Shown here: positions 27,901 to 38,962 of the stretch, piece after piece
Layout: each line of letters begins with the position of its first letter
Position numbering within the stretch: position 1 is the stretch's first letter
DNA from: Taenia hydatigena
Lineage: Eukaryota > Platyhelminthes > Cestoda > Cyclophyllidea > Taeniidae
DNA length: 64,000 nt
Reading direction: 5' to 3'
NCBI GenBank assembly: GCA_036345935.2
Contig: JADWOT020001216.1
Location: 1 to 64,000 of the forward strand
The notes under the pieces: model-generated
Seen by the model: only the letters and a program-made list of their open reading frames with translations
Databases searched by the model: none
Told to the model about the DNA's origin: nothing
Program-made: the position numbers and the translations under genes

Positions 27901-28530
27901 GCACAACAACTTGCCTGATATTCATGTGCCTCTGGGGAAGCACTGTGGCACGTACGAAGTCTCGGCTTGACTAGATCTGACAAGATTGGACTAAGTCAGA
28001 ATAAATTAGATTGGCAACCCGGGCCAAATTATGACAGCCTTATACGTCACTATTCAAGTCAGCCTTAACACTCTGACTTGACCTGCCCAATTAGCTAGGC
28101 ACAACTTCGTGCAATGTGATACGGACCCTTCTCCTTCATTTGCAAAGACATTATTGAATCAAGGTACACACATACGAAGTAGGTCTAATGAAGTCCTCGA
28201 AATGAGTGGAGAGAAGCTCTCCTGTATACGCCTCCTTTCTCATGTCTACTCCAGCGCATCTGCGGTGAGTATCTCCTTCGTCCCCTGCTACGCTCAATAT
28301 GCTCTCCAGACTTGCGTCTTGCATTATATCGTGCTGTTTATGCTCCACATTATCAGCTCAAATAAAAAGGAGGAGTAAGCACTCACTGCATAACACTAGA
28401 AAGTCTTGTATTTCTAGCCCGCCTCAAGCTTTTCTCCCTCTCTCATTTTTCGAATTTAGTATCAATTCTCTTTACATCCTCCTTCCACCTCATCTTCTGC
28501 CAACGCCCTCTTTGTAAATTCCCTTCGCCT
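24920..28530 (+). repeat. Large duplicated segment, copy A (partner 43190-46520)
   Basis: Collinear, diverged similarity to the segment about 18.2 kb to the right. Anchors include CTATTTGA...AAATGCAAA (25010 and 43290), a block with TCGGAACCAG (25350 and 43790) followed by CAACTCAGGT (25390 and 43830), GAAAATGAAG-type sequence before a GCTGC(A/G)CTACAGC block (27570 and 45230), and GATGCTCC...CTTGCATTAT (28300 and 46010). The segment ends in a pyrimidine-rich stretch. No protein domain was identified. It could be an old segmental duplication or two copies of a long unknown transposable element. Ends are approximate. Confidence 0.7.
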
Positions 28531-28666
28531 CTCTACTAGCCTTGCCTGATACTTGCAGGTGAAGTGAATGGGACAACTGCCACTGGTCTGTCTGGCAGAA
28601 AGTGAGGCTCAGGGCCGTGTCCTTCGCAATACATTTCATTGACCATCTCTCCGATTAGAAATAAAG

Positions 28667-28836
28667 CTATCCATATACAATTGGCGCAATGTTGGCGGTG
28701 TCAGCAGCAATGGGAGCGGTAGATGTCTTCTTGGCATTCGCAGGTGAGGCAAGTGGAATACCCGCCGCTGGCCTTGCAGATGGATAGTCACAAGGCTGTC
28801 TAGCGCAGTTTTGATCAAAAATTGAAGTTAAAAATG
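28667..28836 (-). other. Ala/Pro/Ser/Thr-rich open segment related to 51739-51900
   Basis: The minus-strand frame contains IFDQN, then ARPAAGIPLASPANAKKTST and a stop. The 51.8 kb segment reads LFNQNEAPASSGTAPA, then TIPSPAANSTPTLT and a stop. DNA similarity is visible around both the (A/G)ATCAAAA start and the ATTCCA-CCTGCG(G/A) block. The function is unknown. It may be a duplicated exon or part of a repeat. Confidence 0.3.
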
Positions 28837-28839
28837 GAA

Positions 28840-30790
28840 TTGCTGCTTTAATTGCTTGTTCGTATTTTGGTATCTGCAGGCTTTTTTGCCCTTATTGGTG
28901 AGTTATGTGTCGATAATTTTTCGTTTGCGTCTTTTTGTGCATGCAATTTATTGTAGAAATGTTTTAATGGCATTTATTTATGTGTTTAGTGACTAATTAG
29001 CTGAGTATAGGATCGTTCTTGCTATTGGATTTGATGCCTTTGACTCCCTCGCCAACCTTAATTGCCTGTCGTTTCGGTGGGCGTTTTATTTATAGAGGTG
29101 GTAATTTTGCCTTGGCGGTGCCCTATTCAATGTGCTTTACTGGTTCTAATCTCCTCTCCCATTTTATTATGTCTTCTTTTGTCCATGATCTTGGTGCGAA
29201 CAACTGACCTCGACCGTTGCAGTTCTTCATCTGATGAGGAGTCTCAGTCTCTCAATTCCAGTTGAAATACTTTCATTAAGTTCAACGTTAAGACTAATTT
29301 TAGACCGGTTGTTGATCATCTTGTGTTTTTGTGCATCCACCAGGCTAATCCTTAGCTTAGTTAACAAATTCCTACCCATCGGAGGAATTTTAGCCCTTTT
29401 TATTGGTACCGACCCCGCCATCTTGAAGGATCTCAGCAATGCAACTTTTTCTCACAATTCGTTAATATTTGCTGCTGTTAATGTTTATATTACCTGCTAA
29501 TCTTGGCGCGACCTGAGGAATGCACAGCATCAAAGACCATCCTCACACGATTCTGACAGACTATACTAACCGCCCTTTGCCAGGTTGCAGGAAAAGTTCA
29601 AATTTAAAGGGCACCATTCCTACTTAGTTCTTCATCGGATGCTTGCAAATTCAAATGCTTCCCTTAATGATAGAAAAATTGTATGGCCTGATATGTCGCG
29701 AATCGCTAAGCTGTTTATAAACGAAGGTCATTTATTGACATCTTCCCCACTGATTTTGATTAGCTCTGCTATTCTGCCCAAGCAGCAGAAGTTCAGAGAC
29801 ATAGACATGATGGTCTAGGTTGGCCTCTTTCCTCTCTTTAGTTTGGGACGTGATAAGTCTTTATATTTTAAGGCCTTCTCTTGATACAGTCCTACTACAG
29901 TGGCAACGGAGTATCTCGGACACCCACACAAGGGCTCAAATTTGCAACTCCAACATTCTACCCTCGTAATTTTTATTGGCTTTGTATTCTTTCGTTCAAG
30001 TGCCAGTTACTTACCTAAAGGCAAATATCATTGAAATTGTGTCTTGTCCCTACTTTCCGCCTCAACTCATTGTATCCCTTTCCACTATTGCAAAAATATT
30101 AGTCGCAGATTTTGCTAAAATGATGCTTTGCAAAGCCGTAACTGCGCTTGTTTACTTACGTGCACTCCTGCTTAGCTTCGGTTTATTCTGTCAACCAACA
30201 AGTACAGGCAGAGGAAGTGCTCTTTATCGTTCTTGTTTTGTTTTCTTGTCCTCAATGTGCTCGCCTTATCCATTTCTATTCTCCGGGCATAGGCGGCTTT
30301 TAATCAGCCTGTGCGCGACACAAATCGCGACAGTTGAATTTCAGCGAATTGGCACTTGAAGTCCCGTGAGCCACATCGACACTTCTGTTATGTATCACAC
30401 AAAGGATTGCCCATGTTACAAACTTGAGTGGAAACAATGTGACCACATAGCTTCCATGGGCAGATGCCTGTCACCATAACCATTCACCATCGACGGTGTC
30501 TGAGTGACCTATTTTAAATCAAGCAGTAGTGATAAATGAGCAGTAAAGTAAAAGTAAAAAAGTGAAGGTAGGCTGAACACCGGCGATCAAACGGTGTGGA
30601 TATCTCGGGATCTCGTTGTCTACTTGAGTTTGTGCTACGCCGGTACGAGTTAGTACACGCGTCAGTGATGGTAGGGAAACGCTCGTACTAGAAGTTTCTC
30701 TTTATCGGATTTCACTCTTCTACAACTCGATTCACCTCACCCACTCACACGCTCCTCTTCGTTTTTTGCCTACTTTCCTACCCTTTCGTG
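28840..30790. other. No confident gene; hydrophobic open frames only
   Basis: T-rich plus-strand DNA gives several hydrophobic frames, for example 29234-29500 (88 codons) and 29976-30359 (127 codons, TTG-type start). T-rich sequence produces Leu/Phe/Ser-rich frames by itself, and no family or splice pattern supports them. Confidence 0.4.
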
Positions 30791-30793
30791 CCA

Positions 30794-31085
30794 TTATTCA
30801 CACGCAGATCGATTTGCAACACATCCCTTTTGCAGCACACTTTGCGTATACGGGGATGCATACTGGTGCTTTGGACTAAGCGATGCTGCCTCTGAGGGTG
30901 GTAATGCTGTCAGCGTCACTGCAGTTGATGGTCGTGTAGGTGCCGTTGCCACCACCTGCACCTTCACGGTTGCACTAGTATTTCCGGCATTCGGTGAAAG
31001 AGCATTTGTTCCACATTGATTTCCACAGACAAGATGCAAGTGCACACCAGCTCTCCTCACGACGACAATATCCTCTGATAGATTA
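30794..31085 (-). CDS. Possible terminal exon, unknown protein
   Basis: A plausible acceptor (CTTCCATTTAATCTATCAG) is followed on the minus strand by about 97 open codons to a TAA. The peptide is Ala/Thr/Ser/Val-rich (NAGNTSATVKVQVVATAPTR, then STAVTLTALPPSEAASLSP). The frame is in fact open further upstream, to an in-frame TAA just beyond 31140. There is no recognised domain. The composition is that of a linker or mucin-like tail, so chance is possible. Confidence 0.3.
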
Positions 31086-31460
31086 AATGGAAGCCATTGC
31101 CTTCTCTTCAGCGATAAAAAGCTAGCCATTGAAAGCGATTTGTCCTTAGCCCGCCAATGTTACAGACTTTGTCCTGAAATTTAAAATACTTTCCACTGCG
31201 CCATTTAATAAAAGGAAAGCTGTGTTTACAACGCTGAAAAAAGGTGCTTCGGCATAATTTTGTCGTAACTGTAACCGAAAATCTTTTTCTGGCCAGAGAG
31301 AAAGTAGGGCCCAGCTGAGTTGTGTCCAATACCACCCCTTTTAGAAGCTCAAATGTTTGGGCCGCAATGCTGTTATCCGACGAACAGCTCAGTCATGTCA
31401 CAGTTATCCGCCAAACACAAACCGCGATTCCATGATGTATCGTAAAAGTCAAGGAAAGAA

Positions 31461-31471
31461 GGGGGGGGGGG
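31461..31471 (+). repeat. G11 homopolymer
   Basis: Eleven consecutive G about 120 bp upstream of the tRNA-Arg(ACG). It is likely length-variable and prone to assembly error. Confidence 0.8.
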
Positions 31472-31592
31472 TAAACAGTTGATGTGTTTTTGTCAAAAAG
31501 TACTGACGCGTCTAGGCAATGCGTACGATGTGAAGGAACCACTAGTGAGGGTATCTGCAAATGGGTAAAGTAAATATATTAACAAAAGCGTC

Positions 31593-31665
31593 GGTTCCGT
31601 GGCCTAATGGATAGGGCGTCTGACTACGGATCAGAAGACTGTGGGTTCGAGTCCCGCCGGAGCCG
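31593..31665 (+). tRNA. tRNA-Arg (anticodon ACG), intact head of a SINE
   Basis: A complete 73-nt cloverleaf can be drawn. The acceptor stem GGTTCCG/CGGAGCC has one G-T pair. The anticodon arm TCTGA/TCAGA has loop CTACGGA, with ACG at 31626-31628. The T arm GTGGG/CCCGC has loop TTCGAGT. Both internal promoter boxes are intact (TGGCCTAATGG and GGTTCGAGTCC). No T-run terminator follows. The downstream 350 bp recur behind decayed tRNA-Arg heads at 33978 and 35403, so this may be the newest SINE copy rather than, or as well as, a functional tRNA gene. Confidence 0.85.
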
Positions 31666-32010
31666 TAAAACTCCTTTATTTCTCCTGCTGCATGTAGTAG
31701 CACCGTGCCTGTTCAACTATGGATTGCATCAGGAAGGATGGATGTGACACCTGCTTGAAGGAAGGGGCAGTAAATTGAGCTAAAATGGGGAAAGTGGAAT
31801 GTCATCATGCCTGGTGAGAGGCTAGAATCCATAACATCCGCGTTATTAGAACGACGCCTCAACCTACTGATATGCCTCATCACCACAAATCCTCTATCCT
31901 CATTTCTCTTTTGCTTTCTCACTACCAAATCCTTCCCACTACTTTTCCTCTGCACTCACTCCCTTATATTCACATCTTTTGTGCTTCTCACCCTTCTTCT
32001 CCTACTCATC
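31593..32010 (+). mobile_element. tRNA-Arg-derived SINE, copy 1
   Basis: The tRNA-Arg head is followed by a unique body (CTGCATGTAGTAGCACCG shortly after the head, then ATCATGCCTGGTGAGAGGC near 31804) and a long C/T-rich tail. The same order occurs in the two other copies. Similarity between copies starts at the tRNA 5' end, as expected for a SINE. The partner enzyme is unknown. Confidence 0.75.
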
Positions 32011-32160
32011 CCCTCCTGTTACTAACCTCCCTCCTTCGAACAGATGCCATGCTTCGCCGTTATGACACATGGAATGAAATGTGTGATAGATGAAGTGTGA
32101 CCGGCGACGTCGCTTATTGCACCAGTGGCCAAGGAAGAAGTACGAAACAAGGTTTTAGCA

Positions 32161-32200
32161 GTCTCCGTAGCCTAGGGGTCAGAGCACTCGTGAACCAGTT
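32161..32200 (+). pseudogene. Truncated tRNA-Thr-like 5' half
   Basis: TCTCCGTAGCCTAGGGGTCA followed by GAGCACT resembles the acceptor/D-arm half of a eukaryotic tRNA-Thr, including a box A. The anticodon loop and T arm are lost. It could also be the worn head of another SINE type. Confidence 0.35.
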
Positions 32201-33265
32201 GAGTTTTGCCTACCTCATTGCCTCGGCTTCACCATGTCCTGTTTCCTTAGCAGCTACCCGCTCTAGTATCTTGCACTCACACCACATCCAAACTGATGAA
32301 TCAAATATGCAGGTGAATGGGTGGGTAGCTTATTTAATACCATTTCGTTTTTTGCGGAAATTGGGATCATGAGGAAGCTGACATATAGAACTTTCAGTTA
32401 AAATAAATTCTAGGCTGCACATTTGGGGTTCTAAAGCATTCCTAGACATAACAATCCAGGGATAGTAATGAATAGGCTGAGCGTTTTCAGTGGGTGCCTG
32501 CTAGCAGGGATTCCATGATGCAGAAAGCGTATCACCATTCACAAATTTAGCGCACTGCTAATTTATTTATGTCTCGCATTCACATTGGCAGATGCTGCTC
32601 AGAGTACCCGCATGCGTTCATTTTCCATTGGTTTAGGACAGCAATCAGGAATTGAATGTTTGTTCGTTAACATTAGTCTTGGTTGAATGGTGAAACGAAT
32701 TATTCCCCTTTGCGTTTTGCACGAATCCGCTAACGTTTAATTTGTTCGTGGTCTTGCAAGCATTCTGTAATTCATGGCCGCACCTTAATGTTCATTTAAG
32801 GGCTGAACAGTTTCCGAAAGTAGCAACACTGTTGCAATGCTTGTCTGAATGCGCCTTTTAAGTGCGAGGTGATCAGTGACCACGAATGGGTTAGTTGAGG
32901 GAGCATCATCTGCAACTGAACGTGAAGCGTAGTCTGAATGAGCTCAGCCTCGATCACTTTTCTTCTTGCCTATGTGATCATTGCACTCAATACGAAGGCC
33001 TAAGGATCAAGGTCAAAGATGAGAAACCAATCGCATTACACTGCCAGCTGAGATGATGGAACACTACTCATTACAGAATCCCTTATTCAGCCACGGTTCA
33101 TTCAAATTACATAGCGTATGGCTAAAAAATTCTCAGTACATCAAATTCTAGCATTTGTGCGAATTCGCTTCTACATTGTGGGGTCGATACCCTTAATCGG
33201 GTACAAAAACCGGGTCGATGACACACCCTGACGAAGATTGCTTAATGCAAGTAAAATTGACTTAC

Positions 33266-33343
33266 CCGCAGATGCCCCACAGTAGCCGCTTCCGAGACGT
33301 GCGCATGTATGTGGTGATCGGACCTTGTTGCATGCGCCCGAAG
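33266..33343 (-). CDS. Possible internal exon, unknown protein
   Basis: It has a strong acceptor (CTCCATTGTTTTCAG) and a consensus donor (GTAAGT) on the minus strand, 78 nt apart. One frame begins after one leading base and leaves two bases over, so the exon is symmetric (phase 2 at both ends). It reads FGRMQQGPITTYMRT, then SRKRLLWGIC. No family was recognised. All three frames are open, so coding is unproven, but the splice sites are among the best in the window. Confidence 0.35.
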
Positions 33344-33571
33344 CTGAAAACAATGGAGTGACATAAGATGGGACAAATTGGAATGAAACTGGAAAATTGT
33401 ATTCCGCGAAATAAAAGATATTTTTGAAGTGGACTTTGATCTGCATAAGGCAAGAAACTGCCAACCTACTCCATACTTTTCTTTCCATAAAATCGTGTGA
33501 TCAATGGCTTGTTATTGGTGACACTATCTGAGAACAATCGACGCAACCGCTTGCTTGTCATTCACTTACTT

Positions 33572-33628
33572 CGGCCTGCATGCTGCCCAGGTAGGTGCTT
33601 TTCCAAGGCACGTGTGTCTCAGCGCTTC
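33572..33628 (+). repeat. 57-bp near-identical inverted pair, copy 1
   Basis: It matches the reverse complement of 37744-37800 with about two mismatches (it starts CGGCCTGCATGCTGCCCAGG and ends GTGTCTCAGCGCTTC). The flanks are unrelated on both sides. See the finding. Confidence 0.85.
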
Positions 33629-33977
33629 TCAAAATCCCGAATGCTGACCATCACATAATGGTATCGTCACCGCTGTTACCACCACGGCAGATGTGATGAC
33701 CACCACTCCTCCTCACCGCCCATTTGTCGCCGGCTGGCATGTCCGCTTCAGAAGGCATCTACAGCAAACTCAACTACTTCCACTGCTACAGGCGCAATTG
33801 GAAGCAGAAGTAGTTCGTACTTACAAAAACATTAGCGCTATTGCATTACCGTTGCAAAGAGTGGTTCGGTTTGAGGCGAAAGTGTGCTGCTTAATTGCGG
33901 AAGCAACAGCAGGTGATGATGATGCTGATAATGATAGCGGAAGAGAGGAAGAGGTAAAAAGAGAAAATAGGCTCGAT

Positions 33978-34418
33978 GAATCCGTGGCCTAATGAAATAG
34001 GGCATCTGACTACGGACCAAAATATTTTGGCCTAGAATGCCGCCAAAGACGTAGGGATTCCTTATCTCCTCCTCTGCTTGCAGTGGCACCATGTATGTCT
34101 AACAACGAACTGCATTAAGAGGGATGCACGTACTACTTACTTTGTCGCTAGGTTGAGGCAGGCAATAAATCGACCAAAAGTGGGAGGTGGAAGTTATTAT
34201 GCCTGGAGAGCGGCTTGAATCCTTGACGCCTACGTTATTGGGGCGACGCCCTAACCTGACAACCTGCCTCACCACCGCCACCACCACTAATCCTCTACTC
34301 TCATTTTTCCTTTATTCACTCACTACGAACTGCTTCCCACTCCCATACCCTCACACTCACTCCCTCATATTCCCCTCTCATGTCCCCACGCCTTCTTCCC
34401 CTCGCCACATTCTCCTTA
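33978..34418 (+). mobile_element. tRNA-Arg-derived SINE, copy 2 (decayed head)
   Basis: The head GAATCCGTGGCCTAATGAA followed by CTGACTACGGACC is a mutated tRNA-Arg(ACG); the T arm is broken. The body shares GCAGTGGCACCATG and TTATTATGCCTGGAGAGCGG with copy 1. It ends in a C/T-rich tail with CACTCACTCCCTCATATTC, as in copy 1. The 5' flank shows no similarity to that of copy 1. Confidence 0.75.
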
Positions 34419-35089
34419 GCGCTAAAAGCAGTGCCTAACTAAGTACTGCTCTCGCAACATTCGATGAAATGGGAGTTATGGGAAATCCTGGTGACTATTT
34501 TTCGCTGAGAATAATTTCTGCAACATGCACGAGCAATCATTCATTCTCTTTATTTGTCTTTTCATCTAATCGTCTATCCTTTAGTGTTCTCATCTGCTCA
34601 TCTACTTTATTACCTGCTTATAAATACATGTGATTGATTGCCCATTCAATTTCATCCTCGAATCACAATTGGACACTGCCAATTCTCTCTCTTCTAACTG
34701 GTAGCCTCAGAGCGATGCGCATTTGACTTCACGTTCTGCGAACGTCCGACAGGTGTGTTTGCCGCTGGGATGAGTGAGCTGCAAAAAATCGATAACGTTG
34801 AATTTGCATAAGGATGAAATAACGCCTGCTCTTCTCTGCTCTGCCGTATCATGCCTCATTCCTCAACCATTCATCAGTCACTGCATCCGACCCATCAACT
34901 CACAGATTCGCACCATCAGTCTAGTGTGGTATGAGTGACCATCAGTAGAGGCACGCCAAATGCGCCAATTTATCCAGTCACACCTTAACTACCACATAAG
35001 TCATTCCACATCTCATCGCGGCAAAGCATAGCACCTGATTGGAGGAGAGGGGTTAGATGCAAAATTGAGTCAGGAAGTAAGTGCGAAGG

Positions 35090-35403
35090 TAAATGCGTGG
35101 AAAATAGGTGGTGGTAGAGGGAGTGGAGAGGAATGAGGAAGGAAGGAAACTGGTGGTGGAGAGGTGTTCTATTAAGTTGGGCATTGTCCTATTAGTGTGG
35201 ATGCCGAGGATTCGAGGCTTTCACTGGACATGCTAATAATTTAATCTCTTCCCTTCTAGTACAATTGACTGTCTCTTCCCCTCTGGTGCCTTCTTGTTTT
35301 AGTCGTTGCTGGACAGATGCGGTGCTACTACAAGCAGCGGAGGACTCAAACCCGTAGTCTTCTGATCCGAAGTCAGACGCCTTATCCATTAGGCCACGAG
35401 ACC
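35090..35403 (-). mobile_element. tRNA-Arg-derived SINE, copy 3, minus strand
   Basis: On the minus strand the head starts at 35403 (GGTCTCGTGGCCTAATGGA) with anticodon loop CTTCGGA (anticodon TCG instead of ACG). The anticodon stem is intact, but the T and acceptor stems are decayed. The body (CGCTGCTTGTAGTAGCACC, then GAATCCTCGG...CATCC) and the C/T tail match copies 1 and 2. It is shorter than the other two. Confidence 0.7.
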
Positions 35404-35409
35404 AACAGC

Positions 35410-37740
35410 TACTACTTTTCCTTTTAATTCCTCTTCTTCCTCATCATTGCCATCCGCTGTAGTCAAGCAGTACACCTCCTTCTTATATCAGTCTATTCTT
35501 TGAAAATGTAATGCGGTGGTTTCAGTATCTCTGTATGCACGAATAACTTCTACTTTTAATGACGCCATGGCAGTGGTTATGGCTGCGCTTGCGGTCGATG
35601 CCTTGTGAAGCAGGCGCTCCAGCCGACGATGACGAGCAAGGGGGACGAGTGGTGGTTCACTAAGTGACCCTGACTTTCAGCATTATTAACCAGACCCCAC
35701 GTGCCGCTTTCTTCGCTCGGCACAAGACTCATTAGTCGCGGCCCAGAAAATGGGCGCTTCCGATCAAGGAATATTACACTGACCTCTACTCTGCCTGTCC
35801 GGCGGGCCATTTTGCACCACGGAAGTCTTCCCGATTCCGGCAACTGTGCGCAGAAGTGAACCAATCTGAATACCATGCTGATCCTTAGCCTGTCATTTGC
35901 ACGGATTTTTTAAATTTATTACCTACTTAATTACCCAACCAACCGAATTGGAGGCAAGGGAGATAAGCACATCACTGCTTTTTAAAACGCTAAAGTTTTG
36001 ACCATTTTCGCTGTCTCTTTGTCGGTACAAAGTGTACTTTTGACCGTGCCTTATTCTTGCACAAATCACGTCCTATCGATTCTAGTTCATCATACTAGGC
36101 CAGCTAATGCGGTATATTCGGTCGCCAACTCGTTGATATGGCGATCAGCGTAGATGCGTTGGAGCCACCAAGGCCTTTAGGAGATTCTAAGGGGCGTTTC
36201 ACCTCATTCGACTTATTTCCTACCCGTTGAAAGTGACTGTAATAACTACTATCTGACAGGACGCGAAAGACCCCAAGGTGACTAGCGAACCCTACCTACC
36301 GAAGTGTTAAGGACTCACCAGATGGATAACACAGTCATAATCGCAATGCGAGCAGCATTTCTTCAGAAGCCTGATTCGATTGATAGTGCAGCCCATACAT
36401 TTTTAGTGTAACAACACTTCTTTACGCAAGCAGGCTACAGTAGGATCGTTTCTTACTTGCTGGAGACTGATTGGCAAATGCAGCATTTGGAGCTATAAAT
36501 TGAAACATACCTTCCTTTTTCGACATCATGTGTTGATAAAGAGCTAAGGAAGAGGCCGAAATATATGGTATTGCAGAGTTACTTGGATTCAAATGCGATC
36601 AGAAAGCGTCGATCGGAATCCAACTGCTCCTCCTCATGTTGAAGAGCTTCGAAATCGTTTTGTATGGAACTTGGTAGTAACTGGCAAAGACATTTGTGAG
36701 GCGCAATTTATTGAAATGTGCTGACACCTAAGAGTGGAAAATTGACGCGTAGAAATAATCCACCTCCATAGTCAGTTGGCCGTGTGAAGATTAACCAGGT
36801 TGGAGGCGTTAAGGTAGCTGCACACCTCTGAAGCCATTCCAGGCGGTGCACCAGTGATTTTACGTTGTGAGCCATTTCACACTAGCCATTATTGGAGTAA
36901 GCCAGCGTGGATTTGATGTCCATCAAAGATGCAAAGCCTTAAATAATTGGTACTAGGGAGACGTCAGCGCATTGCTGCAAAGTCGCCTGGTCACTACAAT
37001 TACCGGATTCACCATTGTCCACCCGTTACAAACGCAACGAAATAAAATGGAACCCCAGAAGCCTTAATGCGCATTAAAAACTCACTAGAGCAATGACATC
37101 CACACCGTTGCCTGTTCACTGCTAATAAGCAATCACATGGCCTGACGCACCCGTTCCTCAAATGGCTGTTGGCAGATAGATTTGTCTAATGTGCATCGAT
37201 CAAATCATCGGAGAGTGGATAAAGTATTGCCGTGTGAAATAATTGCATGCAGCTTCCAAAAGGCAAATCATTCTGATAAGTTTATTTTGGAGGCGCCTAC
37301 CATCGGTTGCAAAGTGAGGCAAATTTTAGGCCGTGCGATCCAAAACTTGAACATAACTAGAAGTCAACGAAAAGAGGAAAGCTATTGAGTCTGCGTGGAC
37401 TGTCTGACTGTGCCACTATGTTACAAGTCGTTGTCATTTTACGCGCTACCCTCGAAATTCAATCACCCATTTCCTGTGGCTATAATGGTCTGTATATCTT
37501 CCCAGACGTGTTAATTTTGCTGGTATGAACAAAACAAAGGCAAGGAAGTGTGTAATTCACGGCAACTTATTGCACAAACATAGTGCTAAAGAATTACTCT
37601 TTTCATGCACGACAACTTCAACAATTGGGTGTCGGCAGAAATCGCATGCTTTCCTACAAGCATGCTGTGCATCGACCACACATCAATAACCATTCGTGTG
37701 GCTTGAGTGCATGCGTTCGATGCAAGGAGAATGAGTAGAC
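35410..37740. other. No confident gene; one GC-rich stretch
   Basis: A GC-rich patch at 35560-35880 gives a 99-codon minus-strand frame. It contains an exon-like piece, 35784-35865 (-), with acceptor GGTATTCAG and donor GTCAGT, reading IGSLLRTVAGIGKTSVVQN. No family was recognised and no true Walker A motif is present. The rest shows nothing. Confidence 0.35.
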
Positions 37741-37743
37741 CAG

Positions 37744-37800
37744 GAAGCGCTGAGACACACGTGCCTCGGGAAAGCACCTACCTGGGCAGCATGCAGGCCG
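37744..37800 (-). repeat. 57-bp near-identical inverted pair, copy 2
   Basis: Reverse complement of 33572-33628 with about two differences; similarity stops abruptly at both ends. Confidence 0.85.
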
Positions 37801-38962
37801 GAGGGGTTGTGTGTGGGCACGTGATGCACTGTAGACGCCGATTTTTACGGTGTATCAGTCACGTACAAAAGACCAACGAAGCTCATAGTCGAGATCTATC
37901 TGCTCGATAGAATTTGATGAAATGCGAATGTGTTTAGAGAGGACCCTCGATAATAGCGAGGATTAGTGAATCATTACAGAATACTTGCCCACAGAGAGGA
38001 CGACGTGACTTGCCTAAATAATATGTGACAGTGGCGTCTTTGTGGTTTTGCAAAGCACGTTAGTAGCATTTCCTACACGCTCGATTTTTCTAGTTGGCTC
38101 ATGATTAATGATGGATCAATTTTTATTAGTCATGTAGCATTTCCGTCTCTACTTACTGGTCCTTAGGTGAAAGCGCTTGACACCACCTTAAGTTCTTGCA
38201 GGCAGGCGCTTCAGCTCCTCCGCATAGGTTGGGTTTGTCTTTACGTCTCGGATGTCACCTCCTCATCATGCATCAAACAACTTTGCTAAGGCTTTGCATT
38301 CGAGGCCTATTTCATTGGACCATTGAAATGTGAAGCAGTAAAGATGCTTTGCTACGGCGTTTTGAGCAATATAACGCGCCTTCTCCTTAGCAGTACGTCA
38401 GTAATTTCAACCAAAATTAGATGGTCTTCTTTCAACTTCGTCTAAGAGTGGTCATTCTTTGCAATTAACTAAGTTCCTTCATAGCAAATAAGACAAAATC
38501 CAAAAGCAAAATCTGATCGTTTTCCTCCCATCCTTATTGCATGTTGCTATGTCGCTTTGAATGGTTTGATGCCGAATAGCAGCGCCATTCATCTCAGTTC
38601 TCTCAAGGTGACTTTCGGTGCAGATTAAATATCACTTCTAAAATAGGTATTCAGGAGGGCATTCTTGATGTTTAGGGCTACCTATCCCGTTGCTTCTTTG
38701 ACATCCCCTATACCTCGAACCTAACCATAACTCTACCTCACTCATGCACTCAGAAGTGGTGTAATATTATAGGAATAGATGACTTTCCTTGCACTGTTTG
38801 CAATTCCAGCCCAATTGAACGTAAACGGAGGCCTCTAACTTGTCCTCAGAATGCCTTTTCTTTGATAAAGGTGGATCCATTAAGTAGACTTAGCGACCAG
38901 AGTTAATTAATCAGTTGGTGCAATTTCACAAATGCATACTTCGTCCTTTTAGATGGAAACGG

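Noticed and set aside
29229..29260. CTGATGAGGAGTCTC, a possible hammerhead ribozyme core
   Set aside because: The GAAA element and stems I and III are missing. The similar CTGATGAG near 19308 also lacks them.
29976..30359. A 127-codon hydrophobic plus-strand frame
   Set aside because: No ATG near the start, no splice pattern, and T-rich DNA gives such hydrophobic frames.
35577..35876. A GC-rich 99-codon minus-strand frame as a whole gene
   Set aside because: No recognised domain. The exon-like part 35784-35865 uses the same strand but only a fraction of this frame's span.
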